Assembly: GCA_029379225.1 (NCBI GenBank)
Contig: JAQYWR010000031.1
Span: 1-64,000 of the forward strand
DNA length: 64,000 nucleotides
Source: Nostoc sp. S4
Lineage (GTDB): Bacteria > Cyanobacteriota > Cyanobacteriia > Cyanobacteriales > Nostocaceae
Reading direction: 5' to 3'
Part shown: in pieces, positions 8,938-15,995 of the stretch
How positions within the stretch are numbered: position 1 is the first letter of the stretch
Layout: every line of letters starts with the position of its first letter
Made by a program: the position numbers and the translations under genes
The notes under the pieces: model-generated
Database searches by the model: none
What the model was told of the DNA's origin: nothing
The model's input: the letters and a program-made list of their open reading frames with translations, nothing else

Positions 8938-9215
8938 GGGGAGGTGGGAAGTGTGGGGAGTGTGGGGAGAGAGGGGAGAGAGGGATGGGGGAGTGTGGGG
9001 AGAGAGGGGGGATGGAGGAGTGTGGGGAGAGAGGGGGGCAAGATTTCTTCTCTATCCTCCCACACTCCCCACACCTCCCACACTTCCCACACCTCCCACA
9101 CCTCCCACACTCCCCACACTTCCCACACTCCCCACACCTCCCACACTCCCCACACTCCCCTCTCTTCCCACACTCCCCCCATCTCCCCACCTCCTTGCGT
9201 CTTCTTTCCCAACTC
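8938..9215. repeat. polypurine then polypyrimidine repeat, imperfect giant inverted repeat
   Basis: Between folD and crtE, the plus strand is first almost pure purine built on GGGGAGTGT/GGGGAGAGA (about 8938-9037). It then becomes almost pure pyrimidine built on CCCACACTCC/CCCACACCTC (about 9055-9200). The two halves are complementary in register-flexible fashion, so the transcript could fold into a long GU-tolerant hairpin and the DNA could form triplex-like structures. Open frames read through it on both strands are artefacts of the repeat. Confidence 0.9.
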
Positions 9216-9291
9216 CTCATTTTTTGAGTCCCACAGCACCTTAAAATTGTGACTTATAAGATAAAAATCTCAAAATGTCAGGAATTTAAGA

Positions 9292-10224
9292 ATGGTAGCA
9301 ACTGATAACGTTCAAAAGACACCACCAGAGGAAGCTCAGTTTAACCTAGCAGTCTATCTCAAAGAACGACAAAAGCTTTGCGATACTGCTTTGGATTTGG
9401 CTATTCCCATTGTTTATCCAGAAACAATTTATGAGTCGATGCGCTACTCCTTATTAGCTGGAGGTAAGCGTGTACGCCCCATCCTCTGCCTTGCTACTTG
9501 TGAAATGATGGGTGGCACTATCGAAATGGGTATGCCGACAGCTTGTGCAGTAGAGATGATTCACACAATGTCTTTGATTCATGACGACCTGCCGTCAATG
9601 GATAATGACGATTATCGTCGCGGGAAGTTGACGAATCATAAAGTCTATGGCGAAGATGTGGCAATTTTAGCTGGAGATGGTTTGTTGGCTTTGGCTTTTG
9701 AACATGTTGCCATTAAAACTCCTGCTCATGTTCCCAAGGATCGAGTCTTGCAGGTAATTGCCCGTCTTGGTCGGGCTTTGGGGGCAGCTGGTTTAGTCGG
9801 CGGTCAAGTTGTGGATTTACAATGTGAAGGAAAATCAGATATTTCTCTAGAAACGCTCAATTTCATTCACGAACATAAAACAGCCGCCCTTTTGGAAGCT
9901 TGCGTAGTTTGTGGCGGGATTGTGAGTGGGGCATCATCTTCAGATGTGCAACGACTAACCCGTTATGCTGAAAATATCGGACTAGCATTTCAAATCGTAG
10001 ATGATATTTTGGATATCACTGCTACCCAAGAGCAATTAGGCAAAACAGCTGGCAAAGACCAAAAAGCTAAGAAAGTAACGTATCCCAGTCTTTGGGGACT
10101 TGAACAATCTCGCTCAAAAGCCCAAGAGCTAGTTATAGCAGCTTGTGCAGAATTAGAACCATTTGGGGAAAGAGCCAAGCCACTCCAAGCGATCGCTCAT
10201 TTTATCGTCAATCGCAATAACTAG
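9292..10224 (+). CDS. crtE: geranylgeranyl diphosphate synthase
   Basis: Trans-prenyl chain elongation giving GGPP for carotenoids, chlorophyll phytyl tails and quinones. At 310 residues it has GGKRVRPILCL, the first Asp-rich motif DDLPSMDNDD (about residues 98-107), the following RRGK, and the second motif DDILD (about 239-243) within FQIVDDILDIT. Two residues separate the aspartates of the first motif, as in the type II/bacterial short-chain synthases. ATG start with AGGA about 10 nt upstream. Cyanobacterial homologues make GGPP; farnesyl product cannot be excluded from sequence. Confidence 0.93.
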   Translation: MVATDNVQKTPPEEAQFNLAVYLKERQKLCDTALDLAIPIVYPETIYESMRYSLLAGGKRVRPILCLATCEMMGGTIEMGMPTACAVEMIHTMSLIHDDLPSMDNDDYRRGKLTNHKVYGEDVAILAGDGLLALAFEHVAIKTPAHVPKDRVLQVIARLGRALGAAGLVGGQVVDLQCEGKSDISLETLNFIHEHKTAALLEACVVCGGIVSGASSSDVQRLTRYAENIGLAFQIVDDILDITATQEQLGKTAGKDQKAKKVTYPSLWGLEQSRSKAQELVIAACAELEPFGERAKPLQAIAHFIVNRNN

Positions 10225-10487
10225 TACTGCTTGGGGTAATTCGTATTTCGTAATTACTATACCACAAGCGTTTCATTGATTTGGAATGGGTGGTTTATTT
10301 ACGCGCTCGCTGTATTAGTACAAAAAGGCAAAGGGCACAAATGCTCGCAGCATAAACTTTTTGTCTATTTTTAACGGTCGAAGTATTTTCGCCGCAATCT
10401 ATTAGCTTAATTTGGGATTTTGGGTTGAATCTAAATGTTTCCTCAACCAACAACTGCTGTTCATATTACTAATCTAACCACAATACC
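10225..10487. repeat. dispersed repeat downstream of crtE, copy A
   Basis: Directly after the crtE stop, the sequence TAGTACTGCTTGGGGTAATT leads into TAATTACTATACC and ATTGATTTGGAATGGGTGGTT (to about 10301). The same succession is found just after the kinase gene at 15275-15383. The remaining bases to 10487 carry nothing recognisable apart from upstream DNA of the next gene. Confidence 0.7.
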
Positions 10488-10943
10488 ATGCAGGACATAG
10501 GCAACATTTTAGACAACCGGGTGCTGCTGGTTGCTCTGACAGCTTGTTTAATTGCTCAAGCATTAAAGCTCGTAATCGAGATCGTCAAAAATCGCAAGCT
10601 AAATGTACGTGTTTTAGTAACAACTGGAGGTATGCCCAGTGCCCACTCAGCTTTAGTTACGGCTCTAGCTGCTGGTGTAGGGCAAACGCTCGGTTGGGCA
10701 TCTGCTGATTTTGCCCTAGCAATGATTTTTGCGATCATCGTCATGTACGATGCAGCCGGAGTTCGCCAAGCGGCTGGTAAGCAAGCTCGTATCCTCAATC
10801 AAATGATTGATGAATTATTTGATGAAAAACCAGACTTTAGCCAAGACCGTCTTAAGGAATTACTTGGACATACACCAGTTCAGGTAATAGCTGGGTCGGC
10901 TTTGGGTATAACCGTTTATTGGTTAGCTCGGTCTGCTTATTAA
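10488..10943 (+). CDS. divergent PAP2 family membrane protein
   Basis: A 151-residue membrane protein of the divergent PAP2 (acid phosphatase / VanZ-adjacent, DUF212) group. It has several hydrophobic segments, and the conserved GGMPSAHSALVTALA motif near residues 45-59 and MYDAAGVRQAAGKQA near 85-99 are clear. The family lacks proven substrates; a membrane lipid-phosphate role is inferred from distant PAP2 similarity. ATG start. Confidence 0.88.
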   Translation: MQDIGNILDNRVLLVALTACLIAQALKLVIEIVKNRKLNVRVLVTTGGMPSAHSALVTALAAGVGQTLGWASADFALAMIFAIIVMYDAAGVRQAAGKQARILNQMIDELFDEKPDFSQDRLKELLGHTPVQVIAGSALGITVYWLARSAY

Positions 10944-11142
10944 GCTACAGTCACAAGTTTCGTCTTTTGCGAATTGATAAAACAGAATTAAGTAAGTCGG
11001 CACAATAAAACCAAACTATGTGAATAAAAATTAACTAGGCTAAAACCCTCTTCCCTTCTGCCCCCAGCAAGAACTGCCTCCTGCCTCATCTCAACGATAA
11101 ATTTTCCCACCCACCTACTTAAGCTGCCTTATTGTACTAGTA

Positions 11143-11685
11143 TCAGCTTGCATTCATCAAATCAACGATCGCCTTGATTAATTCATCTGGATCTATTGGT
11201 TTGGGAATATGCATTTGGAATCCTGCTGCTAGGGCTTGCTGCTGATTCATTTCCCCTGCATAAGCTGTCAGAGCGATCGCTGGTACGTGTCCTCCTTGTT
11301 GAGGCGATCGCTTTCTCACTTCACGCATCAGCATATAACCATCTGTCTTTGGCATTCCAATATCACTGATCAAAACATCCGGTATCGAATCAGACAATGC
11401 CTGTAATGCTTCTTGTGCTGATGCAACGGCGGTTACCTCTACACCGTAATCTTGCAAAATAAACGTTAGTAAGTCGCGGATATCTGGGTCATCGTCCACC
11501 AGCAAAACTTGAGTGCTTGTGGTGAATGGGGTCTCAGACTCAGAAACTAAAGACTCATTCTTATCATGCCCGATGGGTTCATTTGTGACTAATAGCGGTA
11601 AGTTTAGGCTGAAAGTTGGACTGAATTGTTCTCCAATACTTGCAACTTGAACTTTTTCCCCATGTACTACATTAACATTTGGCAT
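11143..11685 (-). CDS. single-domain response regulator with N-terminal extension
   Basis: A CheY-type receiver occupies about residues 60-178: VLLVDDDPDIRD (acidic pocket), the phospho-acceptor Asp in VLISDIGMPKTDGY, the switch Thr/Ala in IALTAYAG and the conserved Lys in MHIPKPIDPDEL. The first about 58 residues are unlike the domain and have no recognised motif. No output domain is present, so it probably signals by protein-protein contact. No kinase is adjacent; the nearest are at 16-20 kb on the other strand. Confidence 0.9.
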   Translation of the reverse strand: MPNVNVVHGEKVQVASIGEQFSPTFSLNLPLLVTNEPIGHDKNESLVSESETPFTTSTQVLLVDDDPDIRDLLTFILQDYGVEVTAVASAQEALQALSDSIPDVLISDIGMPKTDGYMLMREVRKRSPQQGGHVPAIALTAYAGEMNQQQALAAGFQMHIPKPIDPDELIKAIVDLMNAS

Positions 11686-12113
11686 CTTTTGTACCGCTGA
11701 TAACTAAACAATACCAACCTCAACAGTAGGCATCCCCTAGCTTGAAGAGTATGGATTTTTCCGGTTAAAAATACAATCTATCAAAAGGTATATAAACAAA
11801 GAATTAAAAATTAAAAATTTCAAAATAGCTTCATATTAAGTACTCTAGCTGCTAGCTGTATGCCTTATTCTCTGAAATTAATTTACTAATTTCAGCCAAC
11901 AGATATATAGCAATTTTATTATATTTATGTATTATTAAGCTTGAAAGCGCTGACCTTGTAGATACAGCAGATTTCAACAAGCGTGAAGTAAACCATTTTG
12001 GTCTGATAGCTAAACACAGAACCTACTTCCATTGGTGAATTTACCAATTCTGCTGTAACTTCTATCTATAAATCATATTTCAATTCTAAATTCTACTGTC
12101 AGTTTGTTGTTTC
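11686..12113. other. AT-rich intergenic stretch
   Basis: About 430 bases between the response regulator and the rhomboid-like gene. No open frame or RNA motif that I can support. Confidence 0.5.
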
Positions 12114-12821
12114 TCACCTGGCAAACATCCTAAATCGCATGAAAGCTGCACCAATCAGTAATCCTACAACCTGTCCCCAGTAAACAGCACCAGATTGATT
12201 TACACCACTGGGGGGAATATTTAAACTACCAATACCATAAAATATTTGTTGTACAAACCACCAAAATACATAGAAAAAGGCTGGGAGTTCGACAGGGATA
12301 TATACAATTATGAGCGGCAAAATAGAATCAATTTTTGCTTGAGGAAACTTGCTGATATATGCTCCTAGAATTGCTGCGATCGCCCCATTTGCCCCAATCA
12401 ATGGTAGTGTCAAACTTGGTTCAGCTACAATTTGTGCCACCCCTGCGATCGTGCCAGCCGCTAAGTAAAATTCTAGATAGCGTCTATGTCCGAGAATATT
12501 TTCTACAGTCTTCCCAAAGACCCATAAAAATAGCATATTTCCCAAGATTTGGCTAAAACTTCCATGCAAAAATATGCCAAAAATTAGCGAAAATAAACGC
12601 CAAACTACAACTATCCAAGCCGCATAGTTCAAAAAAATAGCATTTGTAATTGCATTAGTAATTTGCGCCGGAATCACACCCCAACTATTCACAAAATAGC
12701 CCAATTCATCGCTAAATTCTAGTTTTATTTCCCATAAGAATACAGTAATATTAATGCCAATTAGCCAGTAATTAATTATCGGCTTATTCCAACAACGAAT
12801 ATTATCACTAATAGGAATCAT
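12114..12821 (-). CDS. rhomboid-family membrane protein lacking catalytic Ser and His
   Basis: A 236-residue membrane protein with the rhomboid layout: NYWLIGINITVFLWE as first helix, then HGSFSQILGNMLFLWVFGKTVEN (the loop/TM2 block), a GxxG block in TM4 and a last helix. Active rhomboids have G-x-S-G in TM4 and His in TM6. Here TM4 reads IGANGAIAA (Ser replaced by Asn) and TM6 reads YWGQVVGLLIGA (His position Gln). It is therefore probably a proteolytically dead rhomboid. The frame opens at TTG 12839 over repeat DNA; the ATG at 12821 is preferred. Confidence 0.82.
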   Translation of the reverse strand: MIPISDNIRCWNKPIINYWLIGINITVFLWEIKLEFSDELGYFVNSWGVIPAQITNAITNAIFLNYAAWIVVVWRLFSLIFGIFLHGSFSQILGNMLFLWVFGKTVENILGHRRYLEFYLAAGTIAGVAQIVAEPSLTLPLIGANGAIAAILGAYISKFPQAKIDSILPLIIVYIPVELPAFFYVFWWFVQQIFYGIGSLNIPPSGVNQSGAVYWGQVVGLLIGAAFMRFRMFAR

Positions 12822-12839
12822 GGATTTATCATTGGTCAA

Positions 12840-12945
12840 TGGTTATTAGTCATTAGTCATTTGTCACTTGTACTGAGCGGAGCCGAAGTATTGGTCATTA
12901 GTTATTTGTCATTAGTCATTTGTGATTAGTTTTTCTTTGCGTCCC
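12840..12945. repeat. ATTAGTCATTTGTC-type short repeats
   Basis: Runs of TTAGTCATTAGTCATTTGTC and TTAGTTATTTGTCATTAGTC flank CTTGTACTGAGCGGAGCCGA. The ACTGAGCG-AG-CGAAGTA core recurs at about 56605-56620, and in rearranged form at 50260-50290. These are interspersed short repeats. Confidence 0.7.
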
Positions 12946-13145
12946 CCGTACCCATGCTGTTAAACAAGCTAACAAGAGCGTCTTTGAAGGAGAAGTTCGC
13001 ATCGTCCCAAGCCGATGCTGAAACTTCTGTTTGCGTCCCCATTTCGTCGTTCCCGTGTCTTCCTCATCTCCCTATTTCGCCACTCTCCCTTAACCTGTGG
13101 CAAAATCAAAATCAGATCGCATCGCACTTACAGTGGGTAAACAAG

Positions 13146-15275
13146 ATGCTGGGAAACACACTTGTTGGAAGATACCAAATTATTAGTAACTTGGGAGGTG
13201 GGGGTTTTGGCGAAACTTTTGTTGCTTATGATACTCAATTACCTGGTTCGCCTCTATGTGTAGTTAAAAAACTCAAACCCCAAGCAAATGACCCAGTGAC
13301 TTTAGAAACTGCGAGGCGTTTATTTGATACAGAAGCTCAAGTTTTGTACAAATTAGGTACTCACGATCGCATTCCCCAACTTTTAGCTTATTTTGAAGAA
13401 AACGCCGAATTTTATCTCGTCCAGGAATTGATTGAAGGTCATGACTTAAGTAAAGAATTGATACCGGGGAAAACCTTAAATCAAGACCAGGTGATTTCGC
13501 TTCTACAAGAAATTTTGACCATCTTAGAATTTGTCCATCAACAAAATGTAATTCACCGCGATGTCAATCCCCGAAATATTCTCAGACGCCAGCTAGATGG
13601 CAAGTTAATCTTAATTGATTTCGGTGCAGTTAAACAAATTGCTACTCAAGTTATTAATTCCCAAAATTCAACTCAATGTACTGTTGCTATTGGTACACCT
13701 GGATATATTGCTAGCGAACAGGCTCATGGAACGCCAAAATTAAGCAGTGATATCTATGCTACAGGGATAATTGCTATTCAAGCTCTGACTGGATTATCTC
13801 CCGAAGAAATGGTCAAAGATGCCGAAACTAATGAAATTATCTGGCAAAATCAAACCATAGTTACACCAGATTTTGCTCAATTTTTAGATAGAATGGTGTG
13901 CTATGATTTTCGGCAACGCTACCCTTCGGCAACGGTGGCATTAAAAGCGCTGCAAGAGTTAATACAACCCCCGGCTGAAACAATAGCGTTGACTCCTATT
14001 GTTCCACAAAATAAGATAAAAAATCCTCAACTAAAAAAAGGTTTATTGAGGAGGTCGGTATTAGTAATACTTTTGTTTGGATTGAGTGGAATATCAGCAA
14101 TATTTATTTGGAATCAGATTAATTCTAGTAATGCCATAGAATTATCTAAACAAGGAAATACACTTTTTGATTTACAACGCTATCAAGAAGCGTTAGCAGT
14201 ATATGAAAAAGCAGTTAATATTAAACCAGATTATGCTCAAGGATGGAATGGTCAAGGCAAAACGCTTTTAGAATTAAAAAAATATAAAGAAGCTCTAGCA
14301 GCGTATGACAAAGCAATTCAAGTCAAGCCCGATTATTTAGAAGCTTGGATTGGACGAGGTTATGTCTTAAAAAATTTACAGCGCTATCAAGAAGCGATCG
14401 CCTCTTTTAACAAAGCCTTAGAATTAAATAACAAAAATTACCAAATTTGGAATGCAAAAGGAGAAGTTTTAAGTAGTTTAGGGCAATATGACCAAGCAAT
14501 TGAATCTTATGAAAAAGCAATTGAATTAAAATCAGATGACTTTGAAGCGTGGTATAAAAAAGGATTAGCTTTACAAAATTCAAAACGATATCAAGATGCG
14601 GTCAAAGCTTTTGAAAAGGTCGTTGAATTCAAACCAGACTACGTTTTAGGTTGGTACAATTGGGGTAATGCCCTAGTTAATTTACAACGCTATGAAGATG
14701 CCTTGACAGCTTATAATAAAGCAGTACAATACAAGCCAAATTTTTATCAAGCTTGGTTGTCTAGAGGTAATATCCTCATGAATTTACAACGTTATCCGGA
14801 AGCAATTGAATCTTTTAATCAAGTAATTAAATATAATCCCAGTAATTATCAAGCATGGTATAACATGGGTTGGTCAATGCATCAAACCCAGCGTTATGAA
14901 GCAGCAATAGAATCGTATAAGAAAGCAGCAAATTTGAAGAGAAACGATTATCAACTTTGGTATAATTTGGGAAATTCTCAATATAATTTGCAAAAATACT
15001 CAGAAGCGCTCGCATCTTATGATAAAGCAGTTCGTTATCAACCAGGCCATTACGAAAGCTGGTATAGTAGAGGCAATGCTCTATTAAAATTACAACGCTA
15101 TCAAGATGCGATCGCTTCTTACGATCGAGCTATAAAATATAAGCCTAATTATCATCAAGCAATCAACGCCCGCGACCAAGCCCAAATTCAACTACAAGCC
15201 GAAAAACCAAAGTCTGTAATTGTACCAACCATCCCACTTCCTAATTCCACCAATCCACCGCAGACGACACGCTAA
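13146..15275 (+). CDS. Ser/Thr protein kinase with C-terminal TPR array
   Basis: The eukaryotic-type kinase domain is about residues 1-290: LVGRYQIISNLGGGGFGET (P-loop), VVKKLK (Lys), HRDVNPRNIL (catalytic loop) and LIDFGAVK. It is followed by one membrane helix (about 307-325, VLVILLFGLSGISAIF) and about ten 34-residue TPR units. The catalytic loop has Asn where nearly all active kinases have Lys (HRDxKxxN), so activity may be reduced or unusual. The frame opens at 12954, but its first 64 codons look like spacer DNA. The ATG at 13146 begins MLGNTLVGRYQ, the usual start of this cyanobacterial family. Confidence 0.9.
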   Translation: MLGNTLVGRYQIISNLGGGGFGETFVAYDTQLPGSPLCVVKKLKPQANDPVTLETARRLFDTEAQVLYKLGTHDRIPQLLAYFEENAEFYLVQELIEGHDLSKELIPGKTLNQDQVISLLQEILTILEFVHQQNVIHRDVNPRNILRRQLDGKLILIDFGAVKQIATQVINSQNSTQCTVAIGTPGYIASEQAHGTPKLSSDIYATGIIAIQALTGLSPEEMVKDAETNEIIWQNQTIVTPDFAQFLDRMVCYDFRQRYPSATVALKALQELIQPPAETIALTPIVPQNKIKNPQLKKGLLRRSVLVILLFGLSGISAIFIWNQINSSNAIELSKQGNTLFDLQRYQEALAVYEKAVNIKPDYAQGWNGQGKTLLELKKYKEALAAYDKAIQVKPDYLEAWIGRGYVLKNLQRYQEAIASFNKALELNNKNYQIWNAKGEVLSSLGQYDQAIESYEKAIELKSDDFEAWYKKGLALQNSKRYQDAVKAFEKVVEFKPDYVLGWYNWGNALVNLQRYEDALTAYNKAVQYKPNFYQAWLSRGNILMNLQRYPEAIESFNQVIKYNPSNYQAWYNMGWSMHQTQRYEAAIESYKKAANLKRNDYQLWYNLGNSQYNLQKYSEALASYDKAVRYQPGHYESWYSRGNALLKLQRYQDAIASYDRAIKYKPNYHQAINARDQAQIQLQAEKPKSVIVPTIPLPNSTNPPQTTR

Positions 15276-15383
15276 TAGTACTTGGGATAATTCGTAATAC
15301 TCGCATTCAAACGAGAAGCAAGCTACATAATTACTATACTGCAAGCAGTTTATTGATTTGGAATGGGTAGTTTATTTATGCTG
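15275..15383. repeat. dispersed repeat downstream of kinase, copy B
   Basis: TAGTACTTGGGATAATTCGTA then TAATTACTATACTGC and TTATTGATTTGGAATGGGTAG. It matches the copy after crtE (10225-10301), with about 30 extra bases (ATACTCGCATTCAAACGAGA and following) inserted here. Both copies begin at a stop codon. Confidence 0.7.
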
Positions 15384-15414
15384 TCCTGTAATATCGTTTT
15401 TTATGAATATTAGG

Positions 15415-15535
15415 GTTTTTCAACGCAAAGGTGAGCCAATGTGTTGCGGGAGTTCCCCCCGTTGTTCGCGCAGCGTCTCCCTTAGGAGAAGCAACTGGCG
15501 TTGCTAAGGTTAGCGCAAAGGTACGCTGAGATTTG
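15415..15535. repeat. interspersed repeat with AGCGTCTCC/GGAGAAG inverted core
   Basis: Contains GCGCAGCGTCTCCCTTAGGA and flanking AACGCAAAGG / AGCGCAAAGG copies. A related palindromic sequence sits at 50236-50290 between the prenyltransferase and heterocyclase genes. Such elements are scattered in Nostoc-type genomes. Confidence 0.6.
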
Positions 15536-15550
15536 ATAAAGATAATTTAC

Positions 15551-15666
15551 TATAGAAATCGGGTTTGATTTCTAAAATTATTTGTGTAGGGAGGGAACAG
15601 GGAATAGGTAAAAAGGTCTGGAAGTAGTACTGAGTTTTTTTCAAAAATCAAATACTAATCCTATAT
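15551..15666 (+). mobile_element. MITE-like element, copy 1
   Basis: About 116 bases with terminal inverted repeats: TATAGAAATCGGGTTTGATT at the left, and the right end is the inverse of TATATAGGATTAGTATTTGA. A clearly related element in opposite orientation is at 58004-58135. It has no coding capacity. The surrounding 15667-15995 shows no gene. Confidence 0.7.
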
Positions 15667-15995
15667 ATCCCAAAATAATTAGGCGCATCTTCATAGAGAA
15701 TTGGTATATAGCTATTACGTTAAATTGCACGGTCACTTTCTAAGTCCAGTGACCATTATTGATGGGGATTTTATTTTTAGCTTTTAATATAAATTTCTTG
15801 ATGATTTTACCAAAAGCTGTGAGCATCAGTAATTTATTGGGCAATCTAAAGATAAGCTGTTATGCATTCAACTTATACATTTACCTGATGACAGTTAACA
15901 GTCAACAACCATAAAGAGTATTTATATAGTTTAGGCGCGCATCGGCTTAACCTAGAATTTCTGCTTCTCGAACTATGTGACTAAGGAGCTAGCCC

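Noticed and set aside
8895..9252. Several overlapping 80-114 codon frames rich in Gly/Trp/Cys/Glu or Pro/His/Ser/Thr
   Set aside because: All come from the purine/pyrimidine repeat read in different frames and strands; no protein family resembles them.
12954..13145. 64-codon N-terminal extension of the TPR kinase
   Set aside because: Content is Pro/Ser-rich spacer-like sequence (typical of short repeats); family members begin at MLGNTLVGRYQ.
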